A stretch of DNA of 64,000 bases. It comes from Eopsaltria australis (Eukaryota; Chordata; Aves; Passeriformes; Petroicidae). The first letter of the stretch is position 1. Each line of letters opens with the position of its first letter. The notes under the pieces were generated by a model. It saw nothing but the letters and a program-made list of their open reading frames with translations, was not told where the DNA came from and did not search any database. This document shows, piece by piece, positions 21,341 through 31,957 of this stretch. The DNA lies in contig JAVTVJ010000074.1 in NCBI GenBank assembly GCA_034509425.1, positions 1 through 64,000 on the forward strand. The letters are read 5' to 3'. Made by a program: the position numbers and the translations under genes.

Positions 21341-23316
21341 CTGGTTATCATTTCTTTCCTGGGCATACATGGTAGAGGTTCCCTCGAGGGGATCTAAGAG
21401 ATCATCCTCCCTTCTGTAATATCTGGCATCTCGGTCATGGAGGCTGAGGCTACCTTCACTTTAGTAGACCCCCCGCCTCGGTTAGTATTTCCCTCTTTGA
21501 GTTGTTGTACCCGTGCTGCCAGGGTAGCAGTGGGTTTCCTATCCCACTTCCTCATGTCTTCTCTGTGATCACACAGGAAGAACCACAGCTCAGATCGTGG
21601 GGTGTACCCTCTCTCCCTGGCTGGGGGGCGCTGGGCTCTGACTTTGGGGCTTGTGACTCGCACTGGTGCCGCACTCATCATCCTCATCTCCTCCCTCACC
21701 TCCCTCATCATCTCCTCTCTGAGGTCTTTGACCACAGCAGAGACCTGAGCCTGTATTGGGCCACTGATCATACTATCATAATTCCTGAGTTTGGTGGCTA
21801 TGGAGCCCACTGTCTCTCGGTTGTCATCAGCATTAATTGTTGCAATGAAGATGGTGTATTGGGAGGGCCCTAGCTTTGCCAGATTCCACAACATTTGCCC
21901 TGTACACTTGACCTTGTCGGGGTCATTATCATGTTGTCCATCCCTCCCAAAGAGTACCTCCAATATCGCCACCTCCCTCAGATGTTGGATTCCCTCCTCA
22001 GGGGTCTTCCATGGTCTTCTATGATGATATTCCTGCATTCTCTCCCTGTTGACAAACCTCTCTCTTACACTTATTCAAAGCCGTTCCCAGAGAGACAGGG
22101 GCCCGTCATCTCTTCCGAATACCTGATCAACCCCTGAGTCCTGGGATAAGGGTCCCAGCTGCCTTGCCTCAGTACTATCTAGCTGCACGCCCATACCCAT
22201 AAGGTCCCAGACCTGAAGTAACCAGGTTGTAAAAGGCTCATTACCCCGTCGCACAATGTCTTTTCGTAGATTACGGAGACTGTCATACCCCAGGGACTCG
22301 GTAGTGATTTCAATCCTTGGCCTCCCTACTGGTTGAGAGAGTCCTGCTTCCCCATCATTACCTGCTGGCTGCTCTGGTTTGATCTTAGTCTTCTTCTTTT
22401 CCACAGGGGCAACTGCTACTGGCTGTGGCTGCCCCTCTGATCTGACTGGAGCCTGAGCGGTTATAACGTCCCTGGGTTCCCCTGCTGCCCCATTAGACTC
22501 TCCCTCTTTGGGGTAGGGGAAGGGTTTCCCACCAGCTGGGCAAGTGTATTCCTTCAGCACTTGGCCTATCTCGCGTATCTCTTTCACCAGGACTCCCACC
22601 CAATCCGGGTGGTTTGTTTCTGAGGTGGGTTGTGGGACCGGGTCAGGCTCTGTAGCAGCATCCCTAGTGTCTGGGGCAATGTCAGGTTCTGGGATGGTGT
22701 CCCTAGTCTCTGGGGCCGTGTCAGGTTCTGTGGCAGCATCCCTAGTCTCTGGGGCCGTGTCAGGTTCTGTGGTAGCATCTCTAGTTTCCGGGGCCAGGTC
22801 AGTTTCTGTGGCAGCATCCCTAGTCTTTGGGGCCTTGTCAGGTTCTGGGGCCTCATCCCTATTGTCTGGGGTAGATGTCAGAGTGGCTATCCAAGTCAGA
22901 CCCCTCTTATCCCTGAATGCTAAATAGAGCAGGCCGATCAGCAACACCAGCCACTGTATGGTATCATTAGCATCTAGAGAAGATTCGAACCTCTCAAAGA
23001 TTGGCGGGATAGGCCTAAAGAGCTGGGTGAGGGGTTGTGAGAACATTTCTTTTGGTGTCACTTCCTCGCAGTAGGTACCATTATTAAAGTAACCCTGAAA
23101 ACATGTCATTAATGTGTGGTAGCTGTGAATCCACATGCCTGCCTTCCAGAGGAAGTTGAAAATCCTTGAATTCCTCACCTTATTGACCCATGACACAAAC
23201 TGTATAACAGCCACTGTAGCCTTAGTTATAGGGCCCATGTTTAGATATGGGGCTGCAAATGGGAGAGAAACAGCTGTGACCACTTGCCATACGAACCGGA
23301 ATAAGCTAGACCACAT
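21335..23316 (-). pseudogene. gag: ERV-L-like gag, copy B, stop plus frameshift
   Basis: It is read from the ATG at 23314-23316. The N-terminal domain has hydrophobic stretches and an NGT sequon beside two cysteines. Five 13-residue repeats (22660-22854) and the capsid-like region follow. TGA at 22075-22077, shared with copy A, interrupts it. A later segment stays open from 22038 to 21394. A one-base loss near 21437, shared with copy C but not A, throws the Arg-rich tail out of frame before the UAG at 21335-21337. No zinc knuckle is visible. The product would be the virion structural precursor, but no complete Gag can be read here. Confidence 0.82.
22660..22854 (-). repeat. 39-bp tandem repeat in gag, copy B
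   Basis: Five 13-codon units occupy the same position as in copy A, with more divergence between units (Lys, Leu and Thr at position 7). Confidence 0.88.
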
Positions 23317-23403
23317 GGTGCAACCTAATGAGGTTCCTATATCCAGCACACAAAAACTGCGTTACTCAAGAACTGTTATCCTTCTTCCCCTCGATACCCT
23401 CGT

Positions 23404-23421
23404 GCCCCACATTGGGTGCCA
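23404..23421 (-). other. Primer-binding site, tRNA-Lys1,2-like, copy B
   Basis: The minus strand reads TGGCACCCAATGTGGGGC. It matches the Lys1,2 site except at two positions, each what CpG decay would give. It lies five bases inside the 5' LTR. Confidence 0.8.
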
Positions 23422-23426
23422 AAATC

Positions 23427-24355
23427 TATCCTGGTTTGAAAGGACAGGTGTCTGTTAAGGAAGGCAGGAGGCTCCCTTGGAATGGGAAATCGTAACCCCT
23501 CTCCCTCCGAATTATTATAAATTTGAAATCAAGGGGCTCTCAGGCAAAAATATGGGAATAGGAATAACAGTTCTTTACTACTATCTAAAACAAGGATAAC
23601 AAATAACAACTATAACGTTGACCAACAAACAGAACCAGAAACTTAGTGGCAGCCTGCTCGGCTTCAGGCACCTTTCCCTTTGGTGCAGTTCCAGTCACAG
23701 CCTGCAGGGGCGCTCTGGGTGTGATAATTCCCCGGTGGCTGCAGGGGCGCTCTGGGTGTGATGATTCCCCGGTGGCTGCAGGGGGCGCTCCGGCGTGAGC
23801 TCAGGTAGCGCACGGCGAATGGCGACTGCCCGAAGCACGGAGGGATGGAGGAGAGCCCTTGCTCCCCAGACCCTCGGGAGGGGCAGCTGGTGTCGGTGCC
23901 ACAGCAGGATCCCCGGACACAGGGAGCTGGGACGGTAAGGGGTCTCCACGTGCAGGGAAAAAACCTCGCTACAATGTAGCGGAGAAAACTCAGAGTGGGC
24001 TGGTGGCAGGCAGGTCGGCTCCGGATGGGGCAGAGGGCAGAGACTCACAGCAGACAGACCGGCAGCTCCGCGCTGGCTTCTCAGGGCGTCGTGGGTTCAG
24101 CAGACAGCAGCTCCGACCGTCCCGCTCCGAGGGTCCTGAGCAAGAGAGCGTGACCTCCCCCCTGCCCTTGCTTTTCAGTCTCTCCAAATCTCGCGTTGTC
24201 AGCCCGGCTTCCATGAAGGGCAATTCTACTCCACCCTGCCAAGGAGAAAGGCTCTAGCCTTGTGCTTTGTTTCTCTTAAGTACCCAGTCATTTGTGTCTT
24301 AGCAACCCATGGGAGAAAAATTCCTGAGGAAAAGAACTAGATCCAACCTTCAACA
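23427..24355 (-). repeat. ERV-L-like 5' LTR, copy B (929 bp)
   Basis: It aligns with the 3' LTR. Its inner end reads TA instead of TG on the plus strand, a decayed terminus. One arm of the palindrome near 23970 is mutated. Confidence 0.94.
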
Positions 24356-24360
24356 CACTC

Positions 24361-24629
24361 CTCTAATCTTTATCCCATCTGCCAACTTTATTAGCAATGA
24401 TTTTGTGTTTTCTTGCATATCAGTGATAAAACATAAGGAAGAGTAGGGCTAAGAATTAATAGCTTTAGGATCCCACTGGAAACACATGTTCAAGAATAAT
24501 TCCCTAAAGAATGAACAGTAATTCACACTTTAATCCTTTTAATGTATGTTATGTTGATTTTTATATTATTCAGGTTAATCAAAACATCATATTGTAAGCA
24601 CCATCTAAAGCAGCTTTTAGAAGTCTAAT
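24361..24629. other. Short spacer between proviruses B and G
   Basis: About 270 bp of AT-rich sequence separate two unrelated full-length proviruses. Nothing recognisable is in it. Confidence 0.6.
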
Positions 24630-24633
24630 ATGC

Positions 24634-25090
24634 TGATGCCTGAAGGATTTTTCTGCTTTTCTTCTGAATACTTCTTACACTGTTCCCTATATTCACAAGT
24701 ATTCGCATGCATACTTGTGATGCTTTAGGTGATAGTTTAGCTCGGTTTCATGGTGTTTAGTAAGCCGGTAGACTAAACACCCCTGAAACTACGTAGAGTT
24801 AGATGACCAAACACTCTGTTTTCGTGGGCCCTCAAGGTCTCCTAGTAGGACAGATTTTGTAAACTAGAAGTTAGCCCACCCAAGCCCCTTATTGGGCCCT
24901 CCTGGTAGATATGCTAATGTGTAGAGTCTTTAATTGTATACTTGATCGGGGGGACGGGGCTTTTTGCGATGCGTTCTACCTGGACGGCAGAACCCATTGA
25001 ATGGGATCCTATTAAAATACCGAGGTAAACAACCCCCAATCCTCTAACCATGTCTGAGCCTTTATTTCCTAAGACCAGAAAAAGGCATCA
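24634..25090 (+). repeat. Provirus G 5' LTR (457 bp)
   Basis: The ends are an 8-bp perfect inverted repeat, TGATGCCT and AGGCATCA. ATTAAA at 25011-25016 is a candidate polyadenylation signal. I do not see a clear TATA box. Confidence 0.95.
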
Positions 25091-25095
25091 GTCAT

Positions 25096-25113
25096 TGGCG
25101 ACCCAGATGGGAC
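25096..25113 (+). other. Primer-binding site of provirus G
   Basis: TGGCGACCCAGATGGGAC lies five bases inside the LTR. It ends in the TGG expected to pair with a tRNA CCA tail. It resembles arginine-type primer sites, but I could not match one tRNA exactly. Confidence 0.65.
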
Positions 25114-25433
25114 TATAGAAACCCCAAAAACTTGCAGTCTTGGGCTGAAAATATCTCACCTAGCTCCTTCGCCGGCACCCTACAGGGCTCAGGCGGCAGT
25201 CCAAAGCTGTGACCGGGCTCTAAGACCCAGCGTGTAAAAGCACGAAAGAGGTGAGTGAAAGCGGAGGAGACGTGTTTCGGTATTGTGCTAGCACCAGGAA
25301 GGAAGTTGAGAGGTTGGGCAGGGGGGGTCAGAGAGACCCCTAAAAGGGGGGGAAAATTAACCCCCTTCCTACAAAACCGTGGTAAGGGGAGGACGCTCTC
25401 CAGTTAATCCACGAGAGGTTGGTGGGTGAGACC

Positions 25434-25515
25434 ACAACTGCAAGGCAGTTCAGTGGTTTAAGGCGCTGATCAGAAAACTGCAAAGCCGGGAGTCGCAGGT
25501 TCGAGTCTCAGTTGA
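25434..25515 (+). other. tRNA-like patch in the leader of provirus G
   Basis: CAGTTCAGTGG resembles a Pol III A box. GGTTCGAGTCT at 25498-25508 is one base from the B-box consensus. The spacing and TTTAAGGCG recall tRNA-Leu or tRNA-Ser. CAACTG (25435-25440) and CAGTTG (25509-25514) could pair as acceptor ends. However, the T-stem and anticodon stem do not pair well, and GCAGTT/AACTGC offers an alternative hairpin. It is not an intact tRNA gene; it is a derived fragment or a chance likeness. Confidence 0.35.
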
Positions 25516-25668
25516 AAAAACTTTAACATGTTTTCTCGTGGGTGCAGTTTTGCTGTTTAAAGCTCGTTTCTAAGCTGCTACCACTAGTTAGTAATTGTAG
25601 TTTGCAGGCTAGGCAAGTCGCCGGGGCGAGACGGTTTTTTCTGGCTGATTTCTCTGTTTATAAGTAAA

Positions 25669-26855
25669 ATGGGGTATAGTTTTTCTGAGGAGGTACAAGT
25701 TCCCGGAGAATCTCCGTTAGATCTAGTATTAAAAAACTGGTGATATTTAACTGGAAAAAGGACCCCCCTAGACCCACAGGAGCTGATAAGACTCTGTACA
25801 CGGGTCTGGCCGATGTTAAAATTAAGAGAACAGAGGGTGTAGCCACATTTTGAGAGTCTAAAAAATGAAATAGTCACAGAGCTAATGGTAAAATTGAGAG
25901 CTCTGCGCAGGTTTGATGAGTTAAAATACGCAGAACTTTTTACCATACTACTGAATAAAGAGGAAGCGTATGAGGTGCAGAAAGGCTGTTTAGAAATAGT
26001 TGTAAAAGGGAAAGGAAACGTGAAGAGGAGGAGAAGGCAGCTAGTGACTAACGGAACAGAAGAAACAGACGTTATGGACCTGGTGGCCCCAGCTTTGCAT
26101 ACAGGCATGGGGAGGTCGCCCCCCGTGCCACTGCCGCCATTACAGCCAGTGCAGTTGGGGGCGGGTGATGGAGGCGTGCAATCGCTGCCACCGCTGCCCC
26201 CACTGCCGCTGCATCCGCAGCCGGCACCACCACCCCCACCGCCTCTGCAGCCGGCTCCACCACCCCCCCCACCACTGCCGGCACCACTGCCCCCTCCCCC
26301 TCCTCCCCCACCCGCTCCGAACGCGGGGGCGGAGACCAACCGGCCCCCCGACCATCCGGGGGCTGGGCGGGGGGCGGGGGGAGAGGAGGGCAGGCTCTCG
26401 CCCCCCGACCACTCTGAGGGCGGGGAAAGGCGTGGGGAGGAGGTGGGCTGGCCGTCCCCACCTGACTGCCCATGGGGCGGGCACAAGGTGGGGACAGAGG
26501 CAAGCTGGCCCTCGCCACCCGACCGCCCACGGGGTGGAGAAAGGGGCAGGGAGGGGGCGGGCTGGGCCTCGCCGCCCGACCGCCCACAGTTCCGGCACAG
26601 ACCAGGAGCGGAGGCCGATTGGCCCCCTGACCACACAGGGGGCAGGCGAAGGGGGGGGAGAGGGGGCTGACTGGTTGCCAACTCTGGACCGCCCCTGGCA
26701 GGGGTGCGGACCGGGAACGGAGCCTAGCTGGCCCCCGCCACCCAACCTGGCCAGAGCCTGGGATGAGTGGAGGTACCCACGATCTCAGCTTCGCCGCTCT
26801 TCCAGCGTCGGGGAGAGGGGCAAAGCTACCCTGACCAGAAGCGGGTGAGACGTGC
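25669..26855 (+). pseudogene. gag: Provirus G gag, N-terminal part (matrix and proline-rich region)
   Basis: It starts at ATG 25669 with Met-Gly, the myristoylation form seen in gammaretroviral matrix. In-frame TGA at 25741-25743 and TAG at 25840-25842 break the start. From 25885 the frame is open for 261 codons: a matrix-like helical part with a basic KRRRR patch, then about 45 residues that are mostly proline, then 19-residue repeats. It stops at TGA 26668-26670. A G-run near 26650 is the probable site of a frameshift, because repeat-like coding continues in another frame to the F insertion. I see no PPxY or PTAP late motif. Matrix would target Gag to membrane. Confidence 0.75.
26389..26619 (+). 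repeat. 57-bp tandem repeat in provirus G gag (four 19-residue units)
   Basis: Four units share a core W(P/A)SPPD(R/C)P followed by Gly/Arg/Glu-rich residues, each 19 codons. Degenerate units flank it on both sides and continue in another frame up to about 26760. It is strongly GC-rich compared with the rest of the provirus. Confidence 0.8.
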
Positions 26856-26860
26856 CTGAT

Positions 26861-28491
26861 TGTCCTGGGTTAGGCAGGAGGGGTCAAAATCTAGGAAGTG
26901 ATCTATGCTGCAGGAAGGGATATAACTTCCTTCCTGGGAGAGAGAGCGCCAATAATCAGGTAGTTTTAAAGATTGATATGTAGGTGAACCAATTAAAAAG
27001 TTGATCCGCCTTCGGGGAAAAAACCATATATAAGCAGAGACTCTCTGAAGCTCTTCCTCTTTGGACCTGCTGCTGTGTAGAGAGAAGCATCTCCTGCTTC
27101 TCTCGCTAGTAAGGCCCCAGCCCCTCCCCACTCCTTCCAAGGGGGGGAGGGCGGGGGGGGGGCTGAAGGGAGGTTTGGAGCGGCCGTGCCGCTGCAACCG
27201 GGCATGGGGGAGGAAACCGGCTGGAATGTTCAGCAGATCCAGCTCAGCCGGTGTGCCAGCTACACGAGACAGGGCCAGGCACCTGCTCTGGGCCAGGCAA
27301 GGACCGGGCCGGACTCCATCCAGCTCAGGCCAGGCCCTGCCCTGTTACCCCGGGCCCAGATGGCCCTACCAGGCTGAGCCAGCTCCGCAGAGCCAGGCCA
27401 CAGAGAATCTGAGAGCTTCTGCCATCCAGCTCGGACCTGTTCAAACAGCCCGGCAGGGAGCATGTGATCGTCACACTGCCAGAGAGAGAGCGAGAGACAG
27501 AGATTAACTCTCTCCATGCCTGGACTAAACTTACAGACACCCATCCTTCCTCGCAGAGAGAGGAACGAGTGAGGACATCTGCATAAATGCAGCGCAGAGA
27601 CTTTATAGTCAGTGAGGAAAACAGAACTGATACCTTCAGGGAGGTGCATGAGAAGTGCTTCGAGAGTGAAGCTGAAAACTCTTTTAGAGAACCATGGTTG
27701 GGGACTGAGCTAATAAATTCCCTGTAATATATGAAGATAGAGTCCAAAAAGGGGGATGTGAGGTTCTTACTGCAGCCAATGAACTGAAACACCTGGGTAA
27801 AGACAAGTAAGTGTTGAAAAAGTACAGCCTGATGAGAAACTGGAACCAAGAGAGAGGAGAGGCTGTGACCCAGAGCCTTGGTCTTGGGGAGAATGCTAGA
27901 GAACCTGAGTTGTCAGGAGAACCTGTGTTGCTAAGCACAGAAGAAGGGATTTTCTTTGTTGCTGCAATTGAACTGGGCATCCTTAAAACAGGTACCCTGT
28001 GGACTGTTCATAACCCACCATAGTGGCTGTGGGAAGGCTACTGGTGTGGGAGGGATCCACCATTAAGCTGGTCTTTCTTCTGGGCGGCGGCTGATGGTGA
28101 GGCAGAAGACCCATAAAAACTGTATTTTTCTTACAGAAAATCCATGGTGTAAGCAAAAGAGACTTCTCTCCCTAAATGAACTGGAGCAAGAGCTATTTCT
28201 GAGGTGGTAAACTGACTGGAGGTCGAAGTGTTGTCTTTTGTATGTTGTCAGGGAGAACGAAATGTAGAGGTGGGGGAAGGAGGGGTGGTCTGAGGAGTTT
28301 GTTCTGGTTTTTCTTGGGTTTTTTTTCCTCTTTCCCTTTGTCTTAGGTATATTAATAAAGTTTCTTTGTACTTTATAAAGTTTGAACCTGCTTTGCCTAC
28401 TCCTAATCCTCATCTCACAACAAACATCAAGTAAATTTGGGTGTGCTGGCATTTAGCCACAAACCTGAATAGGCAATCTGAAACCACTACA
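26861..28491 (+). repeat. F: 1.63-kb LTR-like element nested in provirus G gag
   Basis: The TG...CA element starts TGTCCTGGG and ends ACCACTACA. It is flanked by the perfect direct repeat CTGAT at 26856-26860 and 28492-28496, so it inserted into an existing provirus G. TATATAAG lies at 27027-27034, a GTAAGG donor-like site at 27109, a pyrimidine tract plus CAG ending at 28136, and AATAAA at 28354-28359. It is homologous to D and E. Short frames inside it show no domains. Its 5-bp duplication separates it from the 4-bp class of its host. Confidence 0.92.
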
Positions 28492-28496
28492 CTGAT

Positions 28497-29161
28497 CCAA
28501 ATTATTTTTCCAAAAGGGGGGACAGAGACAACCATCCCAGATTCCCCCTCCGCTGCTCTGCCAGTGCTGAGATTAAAACTGAATGGGATGATGTTGATAC
28601 AGATAGTCCCCGAGAGGAGGGTGGCAGGAGGAGGGGAAAAATAGCCCAAGAAGCTATAAGTGCTGCTAGTCCAATTGCAGGGCGCACGAGATCAAAAAGA
28701 GATGAAGGAAGAAGGGAAGGGCCTGCTCTAGAAGTGCCTCTGAGACAGGCTGTGGGAAATCAGAGAGTGATTTATATAAAGACACCATTCTCTCTCGCAG
28801 AGCTGCAGCTGTGGAAAGACTGTTGGAAAGTATAGTGACAACCCAGAGAAAGTAGCCATACGGGTAGAGAGGGCTATAAGGGCTCAAAACCCTGATTGGG
28901 GAGACTTGAATGTGATGCTGGATGAATTACTAGATAGCACAGAAATGGAGATGGTTAATAAAGCTGCCATAGATGCTATACAGGCCCAAATTGCAGCTGG
29001 AACTCTCCAAGGGATGCCTAATAACATATACCCACTCTCTGACCCTGGCTGAGATCCCAATGTTCCTGAGCAAATGGCAAAATTAAAGCAGTTTCAGAAA
29101 TGGGTGGTTTATGAGTTGAGATGTGGCCTTCCTAAAGTAGTGCATTTTTTCTAAATTATAC
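28497..29161 (+). pseudogene. gag: Provirus G gag, capsid N-terminal part
   Basis: Gag resumes right after the F duplication. A capsid start with a PFSLAELQLWK-type block sits near 28780-28820, then the frame is lost near 28825. The continuation encodes a helical region with VERAIRAQNPDWGDL-like content. A TGA near 29050 and another frame change near 29150 follow. Capsid would form the core shell. Assignment rests on order and on likeness to gammaretroviral capsid. Confidence 0.65.
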
Positions 29162-29797
29162 GTGATCAAACAAAATCCAATCGAGACTCCTACAGAGTTT
29201 CTGAATAGGCTTAAAGAGGCTGCACGGAAATACACAACTCTGAACATCAATGCACCTGATCAGAAGTTCCAGCTGGCTTACATTTTTATGGGCCAGTCAA
29301 CAGATGATATAAGGAAAAAACTGCAAAAAAGGGGGTTACTGGATATAAGTGAGATATTGAAAATAGCCTGGCAAGTATATCAGAACAGAGATTCAGTAGA
29401 CAAGGACAAACAGAATAAGCCCCACCATAAGAAAAACCACAATAAGGGAAAGTCATCCAACTCACCAAAGAGGAGACCCCGTTTTCCTCTAGCTGATGAC
29501 CAATGTGCCATTTGCAAGCAGAAGGGACACTGGAAAAATGAGTGTCCAGCACAAACGAAAAAGACACCCCCAGCTCCGGAACTAGCTGTGGATGATGATA
29601 GACGGCGACCAAGGGCATCACCCCCAGCGGAGCCTTCAGTTATAGTTAAGCTGGGAAATGAGGATGTTGAATTTCTAGTGGACACCGGGGCGACCTATTC
29701 TGTATTAAATACTTTAAAATGTAAACTGAGCCAAGAGACTGTGGATATAGTAAGAGCCACCGGAGTAAGTGAAACACGGCCTTTTTCCAACCTTTAA
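29162..29797 (+). pseudogene. gag: Provirus G capsid C-terminus, nucleocapsid and protease in one frame
   Basis: An open frame of 211 codons joins three parts. The first is a capsid C-terminal domain with an ETP.EFLNRLKEA-type homology block. The second is a basic nucleocapsid with one CCHC knuckle C-X2-C-X4-H-X4-C at 29504-29545. The third is a protease with DTG at 29681-29689. Gammaretroviruses normally have a UAG between nucleocapsid and protease; here none is in frame. The frame is lost at a T-run near 29782, and protease continues in the next frame. The knuckle would bind genomic RNA; the protease would mature Gag-Pol. Confidence 0.85.
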
Positions 29798-30600
29798 AAT
29801 TCAAATTAGGAAAACACTGGGTAACACACCAGTTCCTGTATATGCCAAATTCACCAATGCCATCATTGGGCAGAGATTTATTGGAGAAATTAGAGGCAGA
29901 AATTAAATTCTCCAGAGATGGGGGGGTGAAAGTCATAATTCCTGAATCTAAATTTGTAGAAGCAGCAGCTATTCTTATACAGGAATGCCATGGAGGAATT
30001 CCCAAAGAAATAGAAGATGCTGTCAGTCCTATAGTATGGGCCAATGATATCCCTGGGAGATCCAAAAGAGCTGAACCTGTAAGTATTACACTCAAAGCAA
30101 GAGCTACACCGGTAAGGCAAAAACAATACCCTTTGAAATTAGCAGGTCGCAAGGGACTAGCACCTATAATTGAGAAGTTTCTCAAATTTGGGTTGCTAGT
30201 GGAATGTGAATCCAAGAATAACACCCCAATTATACCAGTGAAGAAAGCAGATGGTAAGAGTTATAGATTAGTGCAAGACCTAAAGGAGATTAACAAAATA
30301 ACAGAAGACATATATCCAGTTGTAGCCAATCCTTACACACTTTTGACTACACCAACAGATGAATTAGGGTGGTTCACTGTTTTAGATCTTAAAGATGCCT
30401 TTTTCTGCATTCCTGTGCACAAGGACAGCCAAGAAATTTTTGCCTTTGAGTGGGAAAATCCTGAAACAGAGAGGAAGACCCAGCTCACCTGGACAGTCTT
30501 TGCTCAAGGCTATAAAAATAGTCCAACCCTATATGGAAACCAGCTGGCAAAAGAACTGGAAGAAACAGGAGCCAGGAGGAGTAGTTCTTCAGTATGTTGA
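29798..30600 (+). pseudogene. pol: Provirus G protease end and RT fingers/palm
   Basis: After the frameshift the frame is open to TGA 30598-30600. It covers the end of protease (a GRDLLEKL block) and the first half of RT, including the LDLKDAFF block with the first catalytic Asp near 30385-30405 and an NSPTLY block near 30520. The frame is lost again between about 30550 and 30580, just before YVDD. RT copies viral RNA into DNA. The broken frame precludes a complete enzyme. Confidence 0.85.
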
Positions 30601-31153
30601 TGACATCCTAGCAGCAACCAGAACGCGAGATGAGTGTATCCAGCTAACCGTAAGTCTGTTGAACTTTTTGAACGAGAGTGGTTATCGAGTCTCAAGAGAG
30701 AAGGCCCAGATTGCCAGGGAAACAGTAGTTTACCTGGGGCTGGAAATTTTCCGCGGACACCGACAACTCAGCAAAGAACAGAAGGACGCTATCTGTCGCC
30801 TTCCCGAGCCCCACACTGTGAGAGAAATGCAAGCCTTCCTGGGAATGGTAGGTTGGTGTCGCCTATGTATATCAAACTATGGAATGCTAGTAAAACCTCT
30901 GTATGAGGTCCTTAATGCAGCCGAAAAGGAAACAATCATGTGTACAGAAAGTGCAAGGGCTGCCTTCAAACAGTTGAAACATTCCCTAATGTCAGCCCCA
31001 GCCTTGGGGCTGCCAGATTTGAATAAGCCTTTTGAACTCTTTACATATGAGCGACTGAATGTTGCTCTGGAGGTACTAGCACAGCACCTAGGAGACCAGC
31101 GAAGAGCTGTAGCCTACTTTTCAAAACAGCTAGACAGTGTTAGTCAAAGGTAG
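30580..31153 (+). pseudogene. pol: Provirus G RT palm/thumb/connection
   Basis: It starts in the new frame with YVDD at 30593-30604, the catalytic pair of RT. Thumb and connection regions follow (LGLEI, MQAFLGMVGWCR and PFELFTYERLN blocks). It ends at an in-frame TAG at 31151-31153, after which the same frame continues into RNase H. YVDD is the usual gammaretroviral form. Confidence 0.88.
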
Positions 31154-31957
31154 CCTGGATGCCTGAAAGCTGTGGCAGCAACTGTCCTCCTAATACAGGA
31201 GGCCCGTAAATTCACCCTTGGGCAGCACATTGTCGTGTATGTACCCCATGCAGTAATAACTGTGCTGGAACAGAAGGGGAATCACTGGCTATCCCCTAGC
31301 AGAATGCTGAAGTATCAGTCTGTGTTGCTGGAACAGGATGATGTTACTCTGAAAACAACATCTGTGGTAAACCCTGCAATGTTTTTGTCATCCACATTAC
31401 TTGACAGCATGCCTGAACATGATTGTCTACAGACAATAGAGGAAACTTATTCTAGTAGATCAGACCTGAAAAACATTCCTCTGAAGAGCCCAGACTGGGA
31501 GCTGTATACCGATGGAAGCAGCTTCATGAGAAATGGTAAGAAAATGACGGGATATGCTGTAACCACCACAGATAAAGTCATAGAGGCAAAAGCCTTGCCT
31601 CCAGATGTATCATCACAGAAAGCTGAACTCATTGCACTAACAAAGGCTCTAGAGCTGAGTGAGGGGAAGAAGGTAAACAACTGGACTGATTCCAAATATG
31701 CCTTCAGTGTTGTTCATGCCCACGGAGCTATCTGGAAAGAACGTAGCCTGTTGACTGCACAAGGTAATGAGATTAAGCATGCTAAACAGATTCTTGCACT
31801 TCTGCAGAGTATTTGGAAGCCAATGGAAGTAGCTATCATGCATTGCAAAGGCCATCAAAAAAGAAAGAAAGCCCCTGAACTGGGAAATCGCTTCGCTGAT
31901 GAAGCAGCAAGAGGGGTTGCAGAAAAAGGCATTTTTGCAGTGATACCACAGAAATAA
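31154..31957 (+). pseudogene. pol: Provirus G connection and RNase H
   Basis: It is open from after the TAG to TAA 31955-31957. The four acidic residues of retroviral RNase H are visible in order: Asp in YTDGSS (near 31509), Glu in QKAELIAL, Asp in WTDSKYAF, and Asp in NRFADEAA near the end. A histidine-bearing HCKGHQ loop is also present. It would degrade RNA in RNA-DNA hybrids. The TAA separates it from integrase in the same frame. Confidence 0.88.

Larger units (their letters stand above)
17118..24355 (-). mobile_element. ERV-L-like provirus, copy B, full length (7238 bp)
   Basis: The complete provirus is bounded by LTRs at 17118-18044 and 23427-24355 and by the perfect 5-bp direct repeat CACTC at 17113-17117 and 24356-24360. 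In minus-strand order it has the 5' LTR, Lys-type primer site, gag, UAG, pro-RT-RNase H-integrase, a purine tract and the 3' LTR. Integrase stops about 80 bp before the purine tract, so there is no room for env or a dUTPase. The two LTRs differ at very roughly 3% by eye, suggesting an older insertion than copy C. Lesions are listed under its genes. Confidence 0.95.

Noticed and set aside
25434..25515. A functional tRNA gene
   Set aside because: Box-like motifs are present, but the T-stem and anticodon stem do not pair, no CCA-adjacent acceptor is clear and it lies in a retroviral leader. Kept only as a tRNA-like patch.
26072..26745. Three overlapping Pro/Gly/Arg-rich frames on both strands in provirus G
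   Set aside because: High GC content suppresses stops in all frames. Only the plus-strand frame from 25885 continues the matrix sequence.
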